Shown: positions 26,365-38,282, numbered from the stretch's first letter. The stretch: 64,000 nucleotides of DNA from Fictibacillus phosphorivorans (GCF_007673525.1 NZ_VDZU01000001.1:186001-250000), one strand, 5' to 3'. A program made the numbers and translations. The notes: a model not told the origin generated them from the sequence alone.

Positions 26365-27504
26365 ATGAACCTCGTATTTACTGAAGAACAAAAGATGATG
26401 CAAAAGATGGTACGGGATTTTGCGCAGAAAGAGATAACACCGGCCATTGAGCATATGGAAGAGACAGAAGAGTTTCCGCGTCATCTGATCACGAAGATGG
26501 CAGAGCTCGGACTGATGGGAATACCGATTCCAGAAGAATACGGTGGAGCAGGAATGGATTTTACGTCCTACATCATCGCGATCAATGAGTTATCAAAAGT
26601 GAGCGCGACAATCGGCGTAATTTTATCCGTCCATACGAGTGTCGGAACGAATCCGATACTTTATTTTGGGAATGAAGAACAAAAGAGAAAATACATTCCT
26701 AAGTTAGCGAGTGGAGAGTTCCTTGGTGCGTTCGGACTAACAGAGCCGAGTTCAGGTTCTGATGCAGCAAGCTTAAAGACGAGAGCGGTTAAAAAGGGCG
26801 ATCATTACATCTTGAACGGCTCTAAGATTTTTATTACAAACGCAGGAGAAGCAGACGTGTACATCGTTTTTGCTTCAACAGCACCTGATAAAGGAAGCTA
26901 CGGAATCTCGGCCTTCATCGTAGATAAAGATACACCAGGTTTTTCAGTAGGAAAGAAAGAGAAAAAAATGGGGTTGAACGGATCGAACACGTGCGAGATC
27001 GTTTTTGAAGATGCACGTGTACCTGCTGAAAATCTTCTAGGTAAAGAAGGCGAAGGCTTTAAGATCGCGATGAGTAACCTAGATGTGGGCAGGATCGGAA
27101 TCGCGGCTCAATCCCTTGGTATCGCAGAAGCTGCCTTAGAATTTGCGACGAACTATGCAAAAGAAAGAAAACAGTTTGGTAAGCCGATCGGAGCTAATCA
27201 AGGGCTAGGCTTTAAGCTGGCGGACATGGCGACAGAGGTTGAAGCCGCAAAACTTTTAACCTATCGTGCAGCTGATCTGAAGACAAACAATCTATCATGC
27301 GGAAAAGAAGCTTCGATGGCAAAGTTGTTTGCTTCGGAAACCGCGATGAAGTCAGCGATTGAGGCTGTGCAAGTGTACGGAGGGTACGGCTATACAAAAG
27401 AGTACCCGGTAGAAAGACTGTTCCGAGACGCGAAGGTGTGTCAGATCTATGAGGGAACAAGCGAGATTCAGCGTATGGTGTTAAGCAAACATTTATTAGG
27501 ATAA
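26365..27504 (+). CDS. Acyl-CoA dehydrogenase (first paralogue)
   Basis: 379-residue FAD-dependent short/branched-chain acyl-CoA dehydrogenase. Signature segments GAFGLTEPSSGSDA and QIYEGTSEIQRMVLSK are intact, and the catalytic Glu lies in the YEGTSE segment as in butyryl-CoA dehydrogenases. It introduces the alpha-beta double bond and passes electrons to ETF, presumably onward through the FadF-like protein. GGGGAGAG precedes the ATG. The second paralogue follows after 15 bp. Confidence 0.95.
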   Translation: MNLVFTEEQKMMQKMVRDFAQKEITPAIEHMEETEEFPRHLITKMAELGLMGIPIPEEYGGAGMDFTSYIIAINELSKVSATIGVILSVHTSVGTNPILYFGNEEQKRKYIPKLASGEFLGAFGLTEPSSGSDAASLKTRAVKKGDHYILNGSKIFITNAGEADVYIVFASTAPDKGSYGISAFIVDKDTPGFSVGKKEKKMGLNGSNTCEIVFEDARVPAENLLGKEGEGFKIAMSNLDVGRIGIAAQSLGIAEAALEFATNYAKERKQFGKPIGANQGLGFKLADMATEVEAAKLLTYRAADLKTNNLSCGKEASMAKLFASETAMKSAIEAVQVYGGYGYTKEYPVERLFRDAKVCQIYEGTSEIQRMVLSKHLLG

Positions 27505-27519
27505 GAGGGAGAGATAGAA

Positions 27520-28662
27520 ATGCAATTTATGTTATCTGAAGAACATGAAATGATCCGCAAGATGGTGCGTGATTTTGCGAAAAATGAAGTAGAACCTACA
27601 GCAGCAGAACGTGACGAAGAGGAGCGTTTTGACCGAGCTATTTTTGATCAGATGGGTGAGCTTGGCCTTTGCGGAATTCCTTGGCCAGAAGAGTATGGCG
27701 GAATTGGCGGCGATTATTTAGGCTACGTAATCGCAGTTGAAGAACTATCTCGTGTTTGTGCATCAGTCGGTGTAACGCTATCTGCTCATACCTCTCTTGC
27801 AGGATGGCCGATCTTTAAGTTTGGTAATGAGGAGCAAAAGCAAAAGTTTCTTCGTCCGATGGCAGAAGGTAAAAAAATCGGAGCATATGGCTTAACAGAA
27901 CCAGGATCAGGATCAGATGCAGGAAACATGAAAACAACAGCGAAAAAAGACGGCGATGACTATATCATTAACGGCTCAAAGATCTTCATCACAAACGCTG
28001 GAGACGCTGAGATCTATGTTGTTTTCGCGCGCACGGATATTGAAGCGGGATCAAGAGGAGTTTCTGCGTTCATCGTAGAAAAAGGAACACCAGGCTTTTC
28101 TTTCGGTAAAAAAGAAAAGAAACTCGGGATTCGTTCATCACCAACGTTAGAGATCATTTTTGAAGATTGCCGTGTGCCAGCTGAAAACCTTCTAGGTAAA
28201 GAAGGAGAAGGCTTTAAGATTGCGATGATGACGCTTGACGGCGGACGTAACGGAATCGCAGCTCAAGCAGTAGGAATCGCTCAAGGAGCACTCGATGCTT
28301 CTGTAAACTATGCAAAGGACCGCAAACAGTTTGGTAAGCCGATCGGGGTAAACCAAGGGATCGGGTTCAAACTTGCAGATATGGCAACAAAAGTGGAAGC
28401 GGCTCGCCTATTAACCTATCAAGCAGCTTGGAGAGAATCGGAAGGTCTTCCATACGGAAAAGAGTCCGCGATGTCAAAGCTATTTGCTGGAGATATCGCG
28501 ATGGAAGTTACGACAGACGCAGTTCAAGTATTCGGCGGATACGGCTACACGAAAGAATATCCAGTAGAACGCTACATGCGTGATGCAAAAATCACACAGA
28601 TCTACGAAGGTACACAAGAAATTCAGCGTCTCGTTATTTCTAAGATGCTTTTAAAAGATTAA
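27520..28662 (+). CDS. Acyl-CoA dehydrogenase (second paralogue)
   Basis: 380-residue homologue of the preceding gene product, with the same motifs ([30 protein letters not shown]) but different substrate-pocket residues, so the two probably act on different chain lengths or branched acyl-CoAs. AGAGGGAGAG precedes the ATG. The gene is separated from meaB by about 260 bp that include repeat copy R3, which may split the operon transcript. Confidence 0.95.
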   Translation: MQFMLSEEHEMIRKMVRDFAKNEVEPTAAERDEEERFDRAIFDQMGELGLCGIPWPEEYGGIGGDYLGYVIAVEELSRVCASVGVTLSAHTSLAGWPIFKFGNEEQKQKFLRPMAEGKKIGAYGLTEPGSGSDAGNMKTTAKKDGDDYIINGSKIFITNAGDAEIYVVFARTDIEAGSRGVSAFIVEKGTPGFSFGKKEKKLGIRSSPTLEIIFEDCRVPAENLLGKEGEGFKIAMMTLDGGRNGIAAQAVGIAQGALDASVNYAKDRKQFGKPIGVNQGIGFKLADMATKVEAARLLTYQAAWRESEGLPYGKESAMSKLFAGDIAMEVTTDAVQVFGGYGYTKEYPVERYMRDAKITQIYEGTQEIQRLVISKMLLKD

Positions 28663-28768
28663 GAGTTCGAGGTTATTTGACATAGTGGCTAGGGAAACTT
28701 CTTGCTAAGTCAGTATTTCTCTATTCAAAACAGAGTGTTGCTAAAAAGCTTTTAAAAACACCTCTGCA

Positions 28769-28896
28769 GTTGATTGGAGCGCAAGGTGCGAGACTCCTGC
28801 GGGACTGGCGGTCAGGTGAGACCCTTAAGGGCGCGAAGCGGCAAGGGGCTCACCGCCTGCCCCGCGGAAAGCGAGCATCCTGGAGCGGAAATCAAC
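28769..28896 (+). repeat. Interspersed palindromic repeat copy R3 (128 bp)
   Basis: Uninterrupted short form, GTTGATTGGAGCGCAAGG to GCGGAAATCAAC, located inside the acyl-CoA operon immediately upstream of the meaB ribosome-binding site. It serves here as the uninterrupted reference copy. Confidence 0.9.
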
Positions 28897-28924
28897 TACC
28901 CCGAAAAAGTTTTAGGAGGATATT

Positions 28925-29881
28925 ATGCATCCATTAGCACAGCGCATCCAGCAAAAAGAGGAACGTGCTCTCGCGAAAGCGATCACGCTTGCCGAGAACA
29001 ACGGTGAAGACAAACTCGAGCTTTTAAAGAGCATCTATCCGCAGCAAAAAGGCGCTCATTGGATCGGCATCACCGGTTCACCAGGTGCTGGGAAAAGCTC
29101 GCTCGTCAATCGTCTCATCTCTTTTTTGCGTAAAAAGAAGATGACTGTTGCAGTTGTTGCCGTTGATCCGACGAGTCCGTTTAGCGGAGGCTCTATCCTT
29201 GGGGACCGCGTTAGGATGGCTGACCATTTTACAGACCCTGGCGTGTTCATCAGAAGCATGGGGACGCGGGGCAGTCTTGGTGGTCTTTCCCGGTCAACAA
29301 AAGAAACGGTGCGGTTGATGGATGCTTATGGTTTTGATGTGATTTTAATAGAGACAGTAGGAGTCGGACAATCAGAACTCGACATTATGAAGCTAGCAGA
29401 TTCGGTTGCAGTTGTATTGAACCCAGGCAGCGGAGATGTTGTGCAAGTGTTTAAAGCCGGAATCATGGAGATCGCTGATCTGTTCGTTGTGAACAAAGCG
29501 GATATGCCAGGCGTTCCGAAGCTTCTTGCTGAGATCGAAGCGATGCTTGACCTTGTGAAACACGACAGCCCGTACCGCCCGCCAGTCGTTCAGACGATTT
29601 CTACTGAAAATAAAGGTTTACAAGAATTATGGGAATCTCTTCTAACGCACCGTGAATATTTAGAGAAGAGCGGAGAAGGTAAGGAAAGAAAGCTTTCTAA
29701 CCTGAAACGTGAGGTGATGGAAGTGGTTCAGCATGAAATCTATCAGCAAGTTTGGAAACAAGAACAGAAAAATGGGTTCTCCTGGCTGGCCGACTTAGAA
29801 TCAGGTACGACAGACCCTTATACAGCTGCAGAAGAGATCTTATCAAAACGATTGCAGCCGGCTGACGGGAAACAGAAATGA
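28925..29881 (+). CDS. meaB: MeaB/ArgK-type G3E GTPase, mutase chaperone
   Basis: 318-residue G3E GTPase. The P-loop is GITGSPGAGKSSL, with metal-binding VDPTSPFSGG, ETVGVGQSE and NKAD base recognition. MeaB protects and reloads adenosylcobalamin in acyl-CoA mutases. It lies two genes before IcmF, which already contains a fused chaperone domain, so a second partner or redundancy is possible. AGGAGG precedes the ATG. Its stop abuts the ribosome-binding site of the TetR gene. Confidence 0.95.
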   Translation: MHPLAQRIQQKEERALAKAITLAENNGEDKLELLKSIYPQQKGAHWIGITGSPGAGKSSLVNRLISFLRKKKMTVAVVAVDPTSPFSGGSILGDRVRMADHFTDPGVFIRSMGTRGSLGGLSRSTKETVRLMDAYGFDVILIETVGVGQSELDIMKLADSVAVVLNPGSGDVVQVFKAGIMEIADLFVVNKADMPGVPKLLAEIEAMLDLVKHDSPYRPPVVQTISTENKGLQELWESLLTHREYLEKSGEGKERKLSNLKREVMEVVQHEIYQQVWKQEQKNGFSWLADLESGTTDPYTAAEEILSKRLQPADGKQK

Positions 29882-29891
29882 GGGAGGCCAA

Positions 29892-30515
29892 TTGGGTAAG
29901 AAAGAAGTGCCGTCGCTCGTAAAAGACGAAAAACTGATTCAGAGACGACGGGAAGAGATGGTAAAAGCGGCGGTCTCTCTATTTAAAGAGAACGGTTTCC
30001 ACCGCACGACAACCCGTGAGATCGCAAAAGCTTCTGGTTTCAGCATCGGCACACTCTACGAGTATATCCGGTCAAAAGAAGATATTCTTTATCTCGTCTG
30101 CGACAGCATCTATGACGGAGTAAAGCTGAGGCTGCAGCAGGATATCAATGGGGAAGACAGTGGCATTCAAGGAGTCGAGCGTGCGATTGCGGCCTATTTT
30201 AAAGTGATGGACGATATGCAGGATGAAGTGCTCGTCATGTATCAAGAAGCAAAGTCGCTCTCTCATGAAGCTCTACCGTATGTACTCAAAAAAGAGTTAG
30301 AGATGACGGCGATCTTTGAAGAACTGCTTTTTAAAGTAGTAAAGCAAGGTGAACTGCATTTAAGCGAAAACGAGATTCCGGCAGCGGCTCACAATATTGT
30401 GATCCTCGGACAGATGTGGACGTTCAGACGCTGGGCGCTGCAGAAGATCTATACATTAGAAGAATATACACAGTTACAGCTTCAGCAATTGTTGTATGGC
30501 ATAAAAGGAGCATAA
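29892..30515 (+). CDS. TetR/AcrR family transcriptional regulator
   Basis: 207-residue repressor. The N-terminal helix-turn-helix reads TTTREIAKASGFSIGTLYEYI (about residues 38-58), followed by an all-helical ligand domain resembling FadR/YsiA-type regulators that sense acyl-CoA. A TTG start is used, 4 nt after AGGGAGG. It lies between meaB and icmF and is probably autoregulatory for this operon. The related palindromes at 21724 and 24036 are its likely targets; this is inferred. Confidence 0.9.
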   Translation: MGKKEVPSLVKDEKLIQRRREEMVKAAVSLFKENGFHRTTTREIAKASGFSIGTLYEYIRSKEDILYLVCDSIYDGVKLRLQQDINGEDSGIQGVERAIAAYFKVMDDMQDEVLVMYQEAKSLSHEALPYVLKKELEMTAIFEELLFKVVKQGELHLSENEIPAAAHNIVILGQMWTFRRWALQKIYTLEEYTQLQLQQLLYGIKGA

Positions 30516-30521
30516 GAAAGG

Positions 30522-33500
30522 ATGAATGAAATGACTCAGACCGATATTTACCGGCCAAAGAATCCGGTTCGATTTGTAACCGCTTCCAGTCTTTTTGATG
30601 GTCACGATGCGTCGATTAACATCATGCGAAGAATCATTCAGTCGAACGGCTGTGAGGTCATCCACCTCGGCCATAACCGTTCTGTAGATGAAGTGGTGAG
30701 TGCAGCCATTCAAGAGGACGTTCAAGGAATAGCGATCTCTTCTTATCAAGGCGGACACGTTGAATATTTTAAATACATGATCGATCTATTAAAAGAACGC
30801 GGTGCAGGACATATCAAAGTCTTTGGCGGAGGCGGAGGCGTTATTATCCCGCCTGAGATCAAGGAGCTGCATACTTATGGGGTTACACGCATCTTTTCAC
30901 CGGAAGATGGAAGGTTGCTAGGACTTCAAGGCATGATTAATAAAATGGTAGAAGAGTGTGATTTTCCGACGGTTACCTCTTTAACGGATGAGATCGAAAA
31001 AGTAGTAGAAAAAGACGTTCGTTCTGTTTCGCGTTTGATCACATTAGCTGAAAACGTGAAGCAAGCACCAGAAGAAATCGCAGCAACGGCTGAACAGACG
31101 TTAAATGAATTGAAAAGTCTGCAAAAACAAGTGCCGGTTCTAGGAATCACGGGAACAGGTGGAGCGGGGAAAAGTTCATTAACTGATGAGCTCGTTCGAC
31201 GCTTCTTAAACGAATGTGAAGACAAGACGATCGCGATCATCTCGATCGATCCGACAAAACAAAAGACTGGCGGAGCGCTTTTAGGTGACAGAATCCGTAT
31301 GAATGCGATCTATCATCCGCGTGTGTACATGCGTTCACTTGCTACGCGTGGTTCACGTTCTGAGCTGTCTGATGCGATCAAGGATGCGATCGCAGTAACA
31401 AAAGCAGCTGGATTTGATCTGATCGTTGTTGAGACGAGCGGAATCGGCCAAGGGGACGCTGGAATCTCAGAGATCTCTGATGCTTCTCTATACGTGATGA
31501 CGAGTGAGTTTGGTGCACCATCACAATTAGAGAAAATCGACATGATCGATTATGCAGATATTATCGCGATCAACAAATTCGAGCGCAAAGGCTCTGAAGA
31601 TGCGCTTCGTGATGTAAAGAAGCAATATCAGCGTTCTCGCAACTGGTTTGATAGAGACTTAGATGAAATGCCTGTTTACGGAACGATCGCGAGCCAGTTT
31701 AACGATGCGGGCACGAACGTCCTTTTTTATCACCTGATGAAAGTAATTGAAGAGAAGTCAGGTATGGATTGGGGCATCCAACCTGCAGCGGAGGCGATGA
31801 CCGCGAAAAAGAATGTCATCATTCCAGGTGAACGTGCTCAGTACTTGAATGAGATCGCACAAACCGTTCGTAAATACCATGAAACGGTGAACGAACAGGC
31901 GAAACTTGCTCGCAAGTCGTTCCAGATTCAAGGGACGCTTGAGACGGTAAAAGAATACGACGCAGCAGGTGAAGAAGTAGAGGCGAGTTTAAACAAAGCG
32001 CTTGAAAAAGTAGAAGAAAAACTTTTACCGACCACTTCAAAAATGCTGAAACAGTGGCCAGAGCTAAAAGAAATGTACAGCAAAAAAGAATTCGTAACGA
32101 AGATTCGTGATAAAGAAATCGTGACCGAGCTGACTACGAAAAGTCTTTCTGGTCTTAATATTCCAAAGGTTGCTCTTCCGAAGTTTGAAGACTGGGGGGA
32201 CATCGTAAAGTGGATCATGAAAGAAAATGTGCCAGGTTCGTTCCCGTACACAGCGGGTGTGTTTCCTTTTAAACGTAAAGGTGAGGATCCGAAGCGTCAG
32301 TTCGCTGGTGAAGGAACGCCTGAACGTACGAACCGCCGATTCCACTATCTATCAAAAGATGACGATGCGAAGCGCTTGAGTACAGCGTTTGACTCGGTAA
32401 CTCTTTACGGAGAAGACCCGAATCATCGACCGGACATCTACGGAAAAGTTGGGGAGAGCGGTGTGAGCATCTGTACGCTAAACGACATGAAGAAGCTGTA
32501 TGACGGCTTTGATCTGATCGCTCCTTCTACATCTGTTTCGATGACGATCAACGGTCCAGCACCGATCATTCTCGCAATGTTCATGAACACGGCGATCGAT
32601 CAGCAAGTGAAGATCTTTGCGGATACGAACGGCAGACAGCCGAATGAAACTGAGTATGACGAGATTAAGGCAAAGACGCTTGCCTCTGTTCGTGGAACGG
32701 TTCAAGCAGACATCTTAAAAGAAGATCAAGGTCAGAACACGTGTATCTTCTCTACTGAATTCGCGCTTCGTATGATGGGTGATATTCAACAGTACTTTAT
32801 CGATCATCAAGTGCGTAACTATTATTCCGTTTCAATTTCTGGCTACCATATCGCAGAAGCTGGTGCGAACCCGATCACACAGCTCGCGTTTACACTCGCG
32901 AACGGGTTCACGTATGTGGAATATTACTTGAGCCGTGGAATGGATATTAACGCATTCGCGCCAAACTTATCGTTCTTCTTCTCAAACGGACTTGATCCAG
33001 AATATAGCGTAATCGGTCGTGTCGCTCGCCGAATCTGGGCAACGGTTATGCGAGATAAATACAAAGCGAACGAGCGCAGCCAGAAGCTGAAGTACCACAT
33101 TCAAACATCTGGACGTTCACTTCACGCACAAGAGATTGATTTTAACGATATCCGAACGACGCTTCAAGCGTTGATGGCCCTTTATGATAACTGTAACTCG
33201 CTTCACACGAATTCGTATGACGAAGCGATCACAACACCCACAGAAGAATCCGTTCGCCGCGCGATGGCGATTCAGATGATCATTACAAAAGAGCTTGGTT
33301 TGGCTCGTAATGAGAACTCGCTTCAAGGCTCGTTCATCATCGAAGAGTTAACCGATCTCGTAGAAGAGATGGTACTTCAAGAGTTCGAGCGCATGAACAC
33401 AAGAGGCGGCGTGCTTGGTGCGATGGAAACACAGTATCAGCGCGGAAAGATTCAAGAAGAATCGATGTATTATGAAATGAAAAAGCATGACGGGTCTCTA

Positions 33501-33794
33501 CCGATCATCGGAGTGAACACATACCTCAATCCGAACACACCGTCAGAAGAAGAGTTCAATATGCAGCTGGCACGTGCGACAAAGGACGAAAAAGAACAGC
33601 AGATCCAGAATCTGAACACGTTCCAAGAGTCTAGCAAAGATCAAGCTGGTGAAGCTCTTAAACGTTTGAAAAATGTTGCCTTATCCGGCGGAAACATATT
33701 CGACGAGCTCATGCATACCGTAAAATTTGCAAGTCTCGGTCAGATCACGAGCGCGCTCTATGAAGTAGGCGGGAAGTATAGAAGAAACATGTAG
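30522..33794 (+). CDS. icmF: Fused isobutyryl-CoA mutase IcmF
   Basis: 1090-residue adenosylcobalamin enzyme. The N-terminal B12 domain has DGHD (His28 as cobalt ligand), the central MeaI-type GTPase domain has [13 protein letters not shown] (about 208-220), and the C-terminal TIM-barrel mutase domain (about 520-1090) has [20 protein letters not shown]. IcmF interconverts isobutyryl-CoA and n-butyryl-CoA and self-repairs with its own G-domain. It links valine-derived branched acyl-CoA to the beta-oxidation enzymes encoded upstream. Related fused enzymes also take isovaleryl/pivalyl-CoA; this was not resolved here. The start follows AAAAGGAGC; a second in-frame ATG is at 30531. Confidence 0.97.
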   Translation: MNEMTQTDIYRPKNPVRFVTASSLFDGHDASINIMRRIIQSNGCEVIHLGHNRSVDEVVSAAIQEDVQGIAISSYQGGHVEYFKYMIDLLKERGAGHIKVFGGGGGVIIPPEIKELHTYGVTRIFSPEDGRLLGLQGMINKMVEECDFPTVTSLTDEIEKVVEKDVRSVSRLITLAENVKQAPEEIAATAEQTLNELKSLQKQVPVLGITGTGGAGKSSLTDELVRRFLNECEDKTIAIISIDPTKQKTGGALLGDRIRMNAIYHPRVYMRSLATRGSRSELSDAIKDAIAVTKAAGFDLIVVETSGIGQGDAGISEISDASLYVMTSEFGAPSQLEKIDMIDYADIIAINKFERKGSEDALRDVKKQYQRSRNWFDRDLDEMPVYGTIASQFNDAGTNVLFYHLMKVIEEKSGMDWGIQPAAEAMTAKKNVIIPGERAQYLNEIAQTVRKYHETVNEQAKLARKSFQIQGTLETVKEYDAAGEEVEASLNKALEKVEEKLLPTTSKMLKQWPELKEMYSKKEFVTKIRDKEIVTELTTKSLSGLNIPKVALPKFEDWGDIVKWIMKENVPGSFPYTAGVFPFKRKGEDPKRQFAGEGTPERTNRRFHYLSKDDDAKRLSTAFDSVTLYGEDPNHRPDIYGKVGESGVSICTLNDMKKLYDGFDLIAPSTSVSMTINGPAPIILAMFMNTAIDQQVKIFADTNGRQPNETEYDEIKAKTLASVRGTVQADILKEDQGQNTCIFSTEFALRMMGDIQQYFIDHQVRNYYSVSISGYHIAEAGANPITQLAFTLANGFTYVEYYLSRGMDINAFAPNLSFFFSNGLDPEYSVIGRVARRIWATVMRDKYKANERSQKLKYHIQTSGRSLHAQEIDFNDIRTTLQALMALYDNCNSLHTNSYDEAITTPTEESVRRAMAIQMIITKELGLARNENSLQGSFIIEELTDLVEEMVLQEFERMNTRGGVLGAMETQYQRGKIQEESMYYEMKKHDGSLPIIGVNTYLNPNTPSEEEFNMQLARATKDEKEQQIQNLNTFQESSKDQAGEALKRLKNVALSGGNIFDELMHTVKFASLGQITSALYEVGGKYRRNM

Positions 33795-33805
33795 TGTGAG
33801 AGAGG

Positions 33806-33841
33806 AGAGAGCCGCCAGTTTTAGCGGTTCTCTTTTCTTTG
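33806..33841 (+). terminator. Terminator of the icmF operon
   Basis: GAGAGCCGC pairs with GCGGTTCTC, followed by TTTTCTTT. Confidence 0.9.
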
Positions 33842-33988
33842 GGAGAGTTTTAAGAGAGTTCATTTCCGCTCTTTGTTCTATTTATAACATTCATGAAAGG
33901 TTAGAATAACTCCCATAGAAAGATCTCTTGAAATTTAGTTCGTTTAGAAGGTTTTTGTTTTTAGTTTTCATATATTCCTCCTATGCAA

Positions 33989-34242
33989 GTTGATTGGAGC
34001 AGAAGGTTGCGAGACTCCTGCGGGACAGGTGGGCAGTTCGAAATGTGGAAGTGGCTCGTTCGGCCCCGACAAGCAAAAGGTGAATGGGGCAGGAAGGCGC
34101 ACTTTGCCTTCTTGACCATTTAACTTTTGACCTCGAGGGGCTAGCCACTGCAACTAAACAGGTGAGACACTTAAGGGCGCGAAGCGGCAAGTGGCTCACC
34201 GCCTGCCCCGCGGAAAGCGAGCAACCTGGAGCGGAAATCAAC
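33989..34242 (+). repeat. Interspersed palindromic repeat copy R4 (254 bp) with nested 122-bp element
   Basis: Outer GTTGATT...AATCAAC element interrupted after GTGGGCAG by the 122-bp insert. The right flank resumes with CAGGTGAGAC, so CAG occurs on both sides. The 150 bp before it and 180 bp after it hold no gene; the only signal seen is TATAAT at 34340, a probable rpoE -10. Confidence 0.9.
34037..34158 (+). mobile_element. Nested 122-bp palindromic element with CAG flanks, copy 2
   Basis: Same length as copy 1. Starts TTCGAAATGTGGAAGTGGC and ends GCCACTGCAACTAAA. Relative to copy 1 the stem pair GTGAC/GTCAC has become GTGGC/GCCAC, a compensatory change that keeps the hairpin. Confidence 0.7.
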
Positions 34243-34422
34243 CACTTTCAAGAGCATCGAAGCTCAACCTTACACCTTTTATAAAACCTTTTATGGAAAA
34301 AAGATAGATTACTACTGGCATATACGCATGGGATTTGTTTATAATGAAGAGTATGATTCTTCTAAAGAATGAGCACAATGTGTTGATATAAATGAGTGTG
34401 GAGAAGGAAAGGAAGTGCCGAT

Positions 34423-34947
34423 GTGGCTATGTTGAACACGTACACGAAAGAACAAGTCGTTGAAATGTCAATGGTCGAAATCGCATTTGAAATTTTGCAA
34501 AATGCTAAGCAACCTGTTCAATTCTATGATTTAGTTAAACAGATCGCTGAAATCAAAGGTTTGTCTAAAACTGCTGTGGAAAACCGAATTGCGTATTTTT
34601 ACACAGATATGAATATTGACGGCCGATTCGTTTCATTAGGCGATAATAAATGGGGATTAAAAACGTGGTACCCAGTTGAAAGCTCTGAAGAGGAACTTGG
34701 TGCAACGAACAAACCAACAAAACGTAAAAAAGCGTCTGAAGATGACTATGACTTTGAAGAGGACTTCGATGATGAAGACTTTGATGAGTTAGAAGTGGAA
34801 GATGAGTTCGTTGATGAAGACGATGATCTTTCTGACGACGATGACGATGATGACGATGAAGATGAAGAATTAGAGTTCGATGAAGAAGATGAAGACTTCG
34901 ACGAAGAAGACGAAGATGAAGAAGCAGATGAGGAAGAAGATCTGTAA
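34423..34947 (+). CDS. rpoE: RNA polymerase delta subunit
   Basis: 174-residue delta factor (173 in B. subtilis). A folded N-terminal HARE-HTH domain (residues 1-about 90) with MVEIAFEILQNAKQP precedes an extremely acidic, disordered Asp/Glu tail (about 105-174). It promotes RNA polymerase recycling and displaces nucleic acid from the enzyme. The GTG at 34423 lies 8 nt after AAAGGAAG; an ATG two codons later is also possible. Its neighbour pyrG is as in B. subtilis. Confidence 0.96.
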   Translation: MAMLNTYTKEQVVEMSMVEIAFEILQNAKQPVQFYDLVKQIAEIKGLSKTAVENRIAYFYTDMNIDGRFVSLGDNKWGLKTWYPVESSEEELGATNKPTKRKKASEDDYDFEEDFDDEDFDELEVEDEFVDEDDDLSDDDDDDDDEDEELEFDEEDEDFDEEDEDEEADEEEDL

Positions 34948-34966
34948 GACTCATCGTGAGTCGTGA

Positions 34967-34997
34967 AAACCAGTGCCTTTGGCGCTGGTTTTTGTTT
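34967..34997 (+). terminator. rpoE terminator
   Basis: AACCAGTGCC pairs with GGCGCTGGTT, followed by TTTG TTTT. Confidence 0.92.
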
Positions 34998-35007
34998 TAT
35001 AGAGGGA

Positions 35008-35095
35008 CACTCGTGGACTACTGGCCGAAACTTTTGGATTCATGCTCAAATCATGTGGATTCACGCCAAAAACATGCGGATTGGCGAGGCCGAGC
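35008..35095. repeat. 21-bp-period repeat array E (TGTGGATTC-type core)
   Basis: GGA cores at 35015, 35036, 35057 and 35078, exactly 21 bp apart, in TCGTGGACT, TTTTGGATTC, CATGTGGATTC and CATGCGGATT. It lies between the rpoE terminator and the pyrG promoter. The core family is shared with arrays A and G. Confidence 0.75.
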
Positions 35096-35145
35096 TGCCA
35101 TTTCACAAGCTTGTCACATGAATAAATGGTTTATCACAGATCATC

Positions 35146-35185
35146 TTGACATGAGCTCTATACTCGGGTAAAATTCTTTTTGGGC
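35146..35185 (+). promoter_or_regulatory. pyrG promoter and GGGC initiation site
   Basis: TTGACA and TAAAAT are separated by 17 bp. Seven nucleotides after the -10 comes GGGCT (35182), the same initial sequence as B. subtilis pyrG, where CTP starvation causes reiterative G addition. Confidence 0.85.
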
Positions 35186-35229
35186 TATTCCTGTATCTTT
35201 TATTAAAAAGACTAATTTTATATGATATC

Positions 35230-36987
<1,758 letters not shown>

Positions 36988-36992
36988 TTCTG

Positions 36993-37034
36993 GCCGGTAG
37001 CTTCACTTTCTGAGTGGGAGCTGCCGGTTTTTTG
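36993..37034 (+). terminator. pyrG terminator
   Basis: CCGGTAGCT pairs with AGCTGCCGG, followed by TTTTTTG. Confidence 0.92.
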
Positions 37035-37035
37035 C

Positions 37036-37138
37036 GTTTTATGTGATGTTTGTCTATTTTTATGTGATGAGCTCTAATATTTATGTGATGGATGCCGATT
37101 TTTATGTGATTAACTATGCTTTTTATGTGATTAAGTTT
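37036..37138. repeat. 21-bp-period repeat array F (TTATGTGAT core)
   Basis: ATGTGAT occurs at 37041, 37062, 37083, 37104 and 37125, all exactly 21 bp apart, with TTTT before each and unrelated 11-13-bp sequence between. It lies between the convergent 3' ends of pyrG and ywjG, directly after the pyrG terminator. Confidence 0.9.
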
Positions 37139-37160
37139 TTATGGCGACTAGAAATACATA

Positions 37161-37190
37161 ATTTTAAAAGCCTGGCAGACAGCCAGGCTT
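37161..37190 (-). terminator. ywjG terminator
   Basis: GCCTGGC pairs with GCCAGGC and is followed on the minus strand by TTTTAAAAT. Confidence 0.85.
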
Positions 37191-37194
37191 CATG

Positions 37195-37734
37195 TTATTC
37201 ATCATATTCTTCTAGAATCTCTTCCGTTGTTAAAAATAAGGCGTAATACGCGAATAAAGCGGTCAATCCAGATGGAAAACCGAGTCGTGAGCCATCATCA
37301 AGCGGTACTAATCCGCGAACGGCCTTCGTATCGATCACGATATCGGCTAATTCCTCCACATTCACAACCATTTCAGCATCTTTTCGTCGTCCGCCGATCA
37401 AAATGACGTTGCAATCAACATTTTTACGTACTTTTGAACAAAGTGCTACAGCTTTTTCGTCATCTAAGAAGCGCGAAGCCACTACTACACTATCGACCGG
37501 CAGCAGCTCAGATAACAATTCATCTGAAAAATTAGCCCCGGCGCGGAATTTATTCTCTCCAAATAGTGCTTCACTCACAACGGCTTCCATTTCGCCGAAT
37601 CCCTTAAAATATACAGTTCCTTCTGACAAAACGGTCTGCGCCAGCAAACGTGAAGCTTCTTCAAGAGACTGTTCTTCTTTATCTGAGATGGATTTTAGCA
37701 ACCCTGCAACTTGTGTTGAAAATATTTTTAACAT
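37195..37734 (-). CDS. ywjG: DUF2529 protein YwjG (SIS-like fold)
   Basis: 179-residue protein of the YwjG/DUF2529 family, found beside spo0F in Bacillaceae. The sequence suggests a Rossmann-like alpha/beta fold resembling sugar isomerase (SIS) domains (VYFKGFGEME, CNVILIGGRR). Its biochemical role is unknown. The ATG at 37734 is used because TAAGGAG lies 9 nt upstream; the ORF extended to 37761 would start before that site. Confidence 0.88.
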   Translation of the reverse strand: MLKIFSTQVAGLLKSISDKEEQSLEEASRLLAQTVLSEGTVYFKGFGEMEAVVSEALFGENKFRAGANFSDELLSELLPVDSVVVASRFLDDEKAVALCSKVRKNVDCNVILIGGRRKDAEMVVNVEELADIVIDTKAVRGLVPLDDGSRLGFPSGLTALFAYYALFLTTEEILEEYDE

Positions 37735-37824
37735 GAAAAAGAACTCCTTACTTTTTTTCAAATCATCGTGTTTTTGTTTATGAATTTAGTATACTTAATT
37801 TAACAATACAAATCATCGGGAACA

Positions 37825-37853
37825 GCAGGAATTGGTATCCTCTGTCTCGAATG
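37825..37853 (+). promoter_or_regulatory. Possible sigma-H promoter of spo0F
   Basis: GCAGGAATT matches the sigma-H -35 (RnAGGAWWW), and CGAAT, about 14 bp downstream, matches the core of the -10. B. subtilis spo0F has a sigma-H promoter. The spacing is slightly long. Confidence 0.5.
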
Positions 37854-37904
37854 GTATAGGGACAAAATGGTTTTGTAAAGAAACTCTAGATGAGGTGAGC
37901 AATA

Positions 37905-38282
37905 ATGAGCGGGAAAATTTTAATTGTAGACGATCAGTATGGCATCAGAATTCTTTTGAATGAAATCTTTCAAAAAGAAGGTTATAAGACGTATCAGGCA
38001 GCGAACGGTGTACAAGCTCTTTCGATTGTGGAGAAGGACCGCCCTGATCTTGTCATTTTAGATATGAAGATTCCTGGAATGGATGGCTTAGAGATCCTTC
38101 GTCGTGTAAAGAAACATGATGAGACGATTCAAGTGATCATCATGACCGCTTATGGTGAGTTGGACATGATTCATGAGGCAATGAAGCTGGGAGCTATCAC
38201 TCATTTTGCAAAACCTTTTGATATTGATGAGATTCGCGCAGCTGTTAGGAAAGAACTTCCATTAAACACGCCATCATCATAA
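37905..38282 (+). CDS. spo0F: Sporulation initiation phosphotransferase Spo0F
   Basis: 125-residue single-domain response regulator (CheY fold) that receives phosphate from sporulation kinases and passes it to Spo0B. Acidic pocket VDDQYG, phosphoacceptor in [12 protein letters not shown] (Asp54), Thr in IMTAYG and Lys in FAKPFD are all present. GAGGTGAG precedes the ATG. Two orphan PAS kinases in the window are candidate phosphodonors. Confidence 0.97.
   Translation: MSGKILIVDDQYGIRILLNEIFQKEGYKTYQAANGVQALSIVEKDRPDLVILDMKIPGMDGLEILRRVKKHDETIQVIIMTAYGELDMIHEAMKLGAITHFAKPFDIDEIRAAVRKELPLNTPSS

Noticed and set aside
28774..29007. Small ORF through repeat R3 into meaB
   Set aside because: It is translation of a non-coding repeat that has similar open frames in other copies; meaB has its own clear ribosome-binding site and start.
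34565..34954. Minus-strand His/Leu-rich ORF opposite rpoE
   Set aside because: It is the reverse complement of the Asp/Glu-rich delta tail and has no independent coding evidence.
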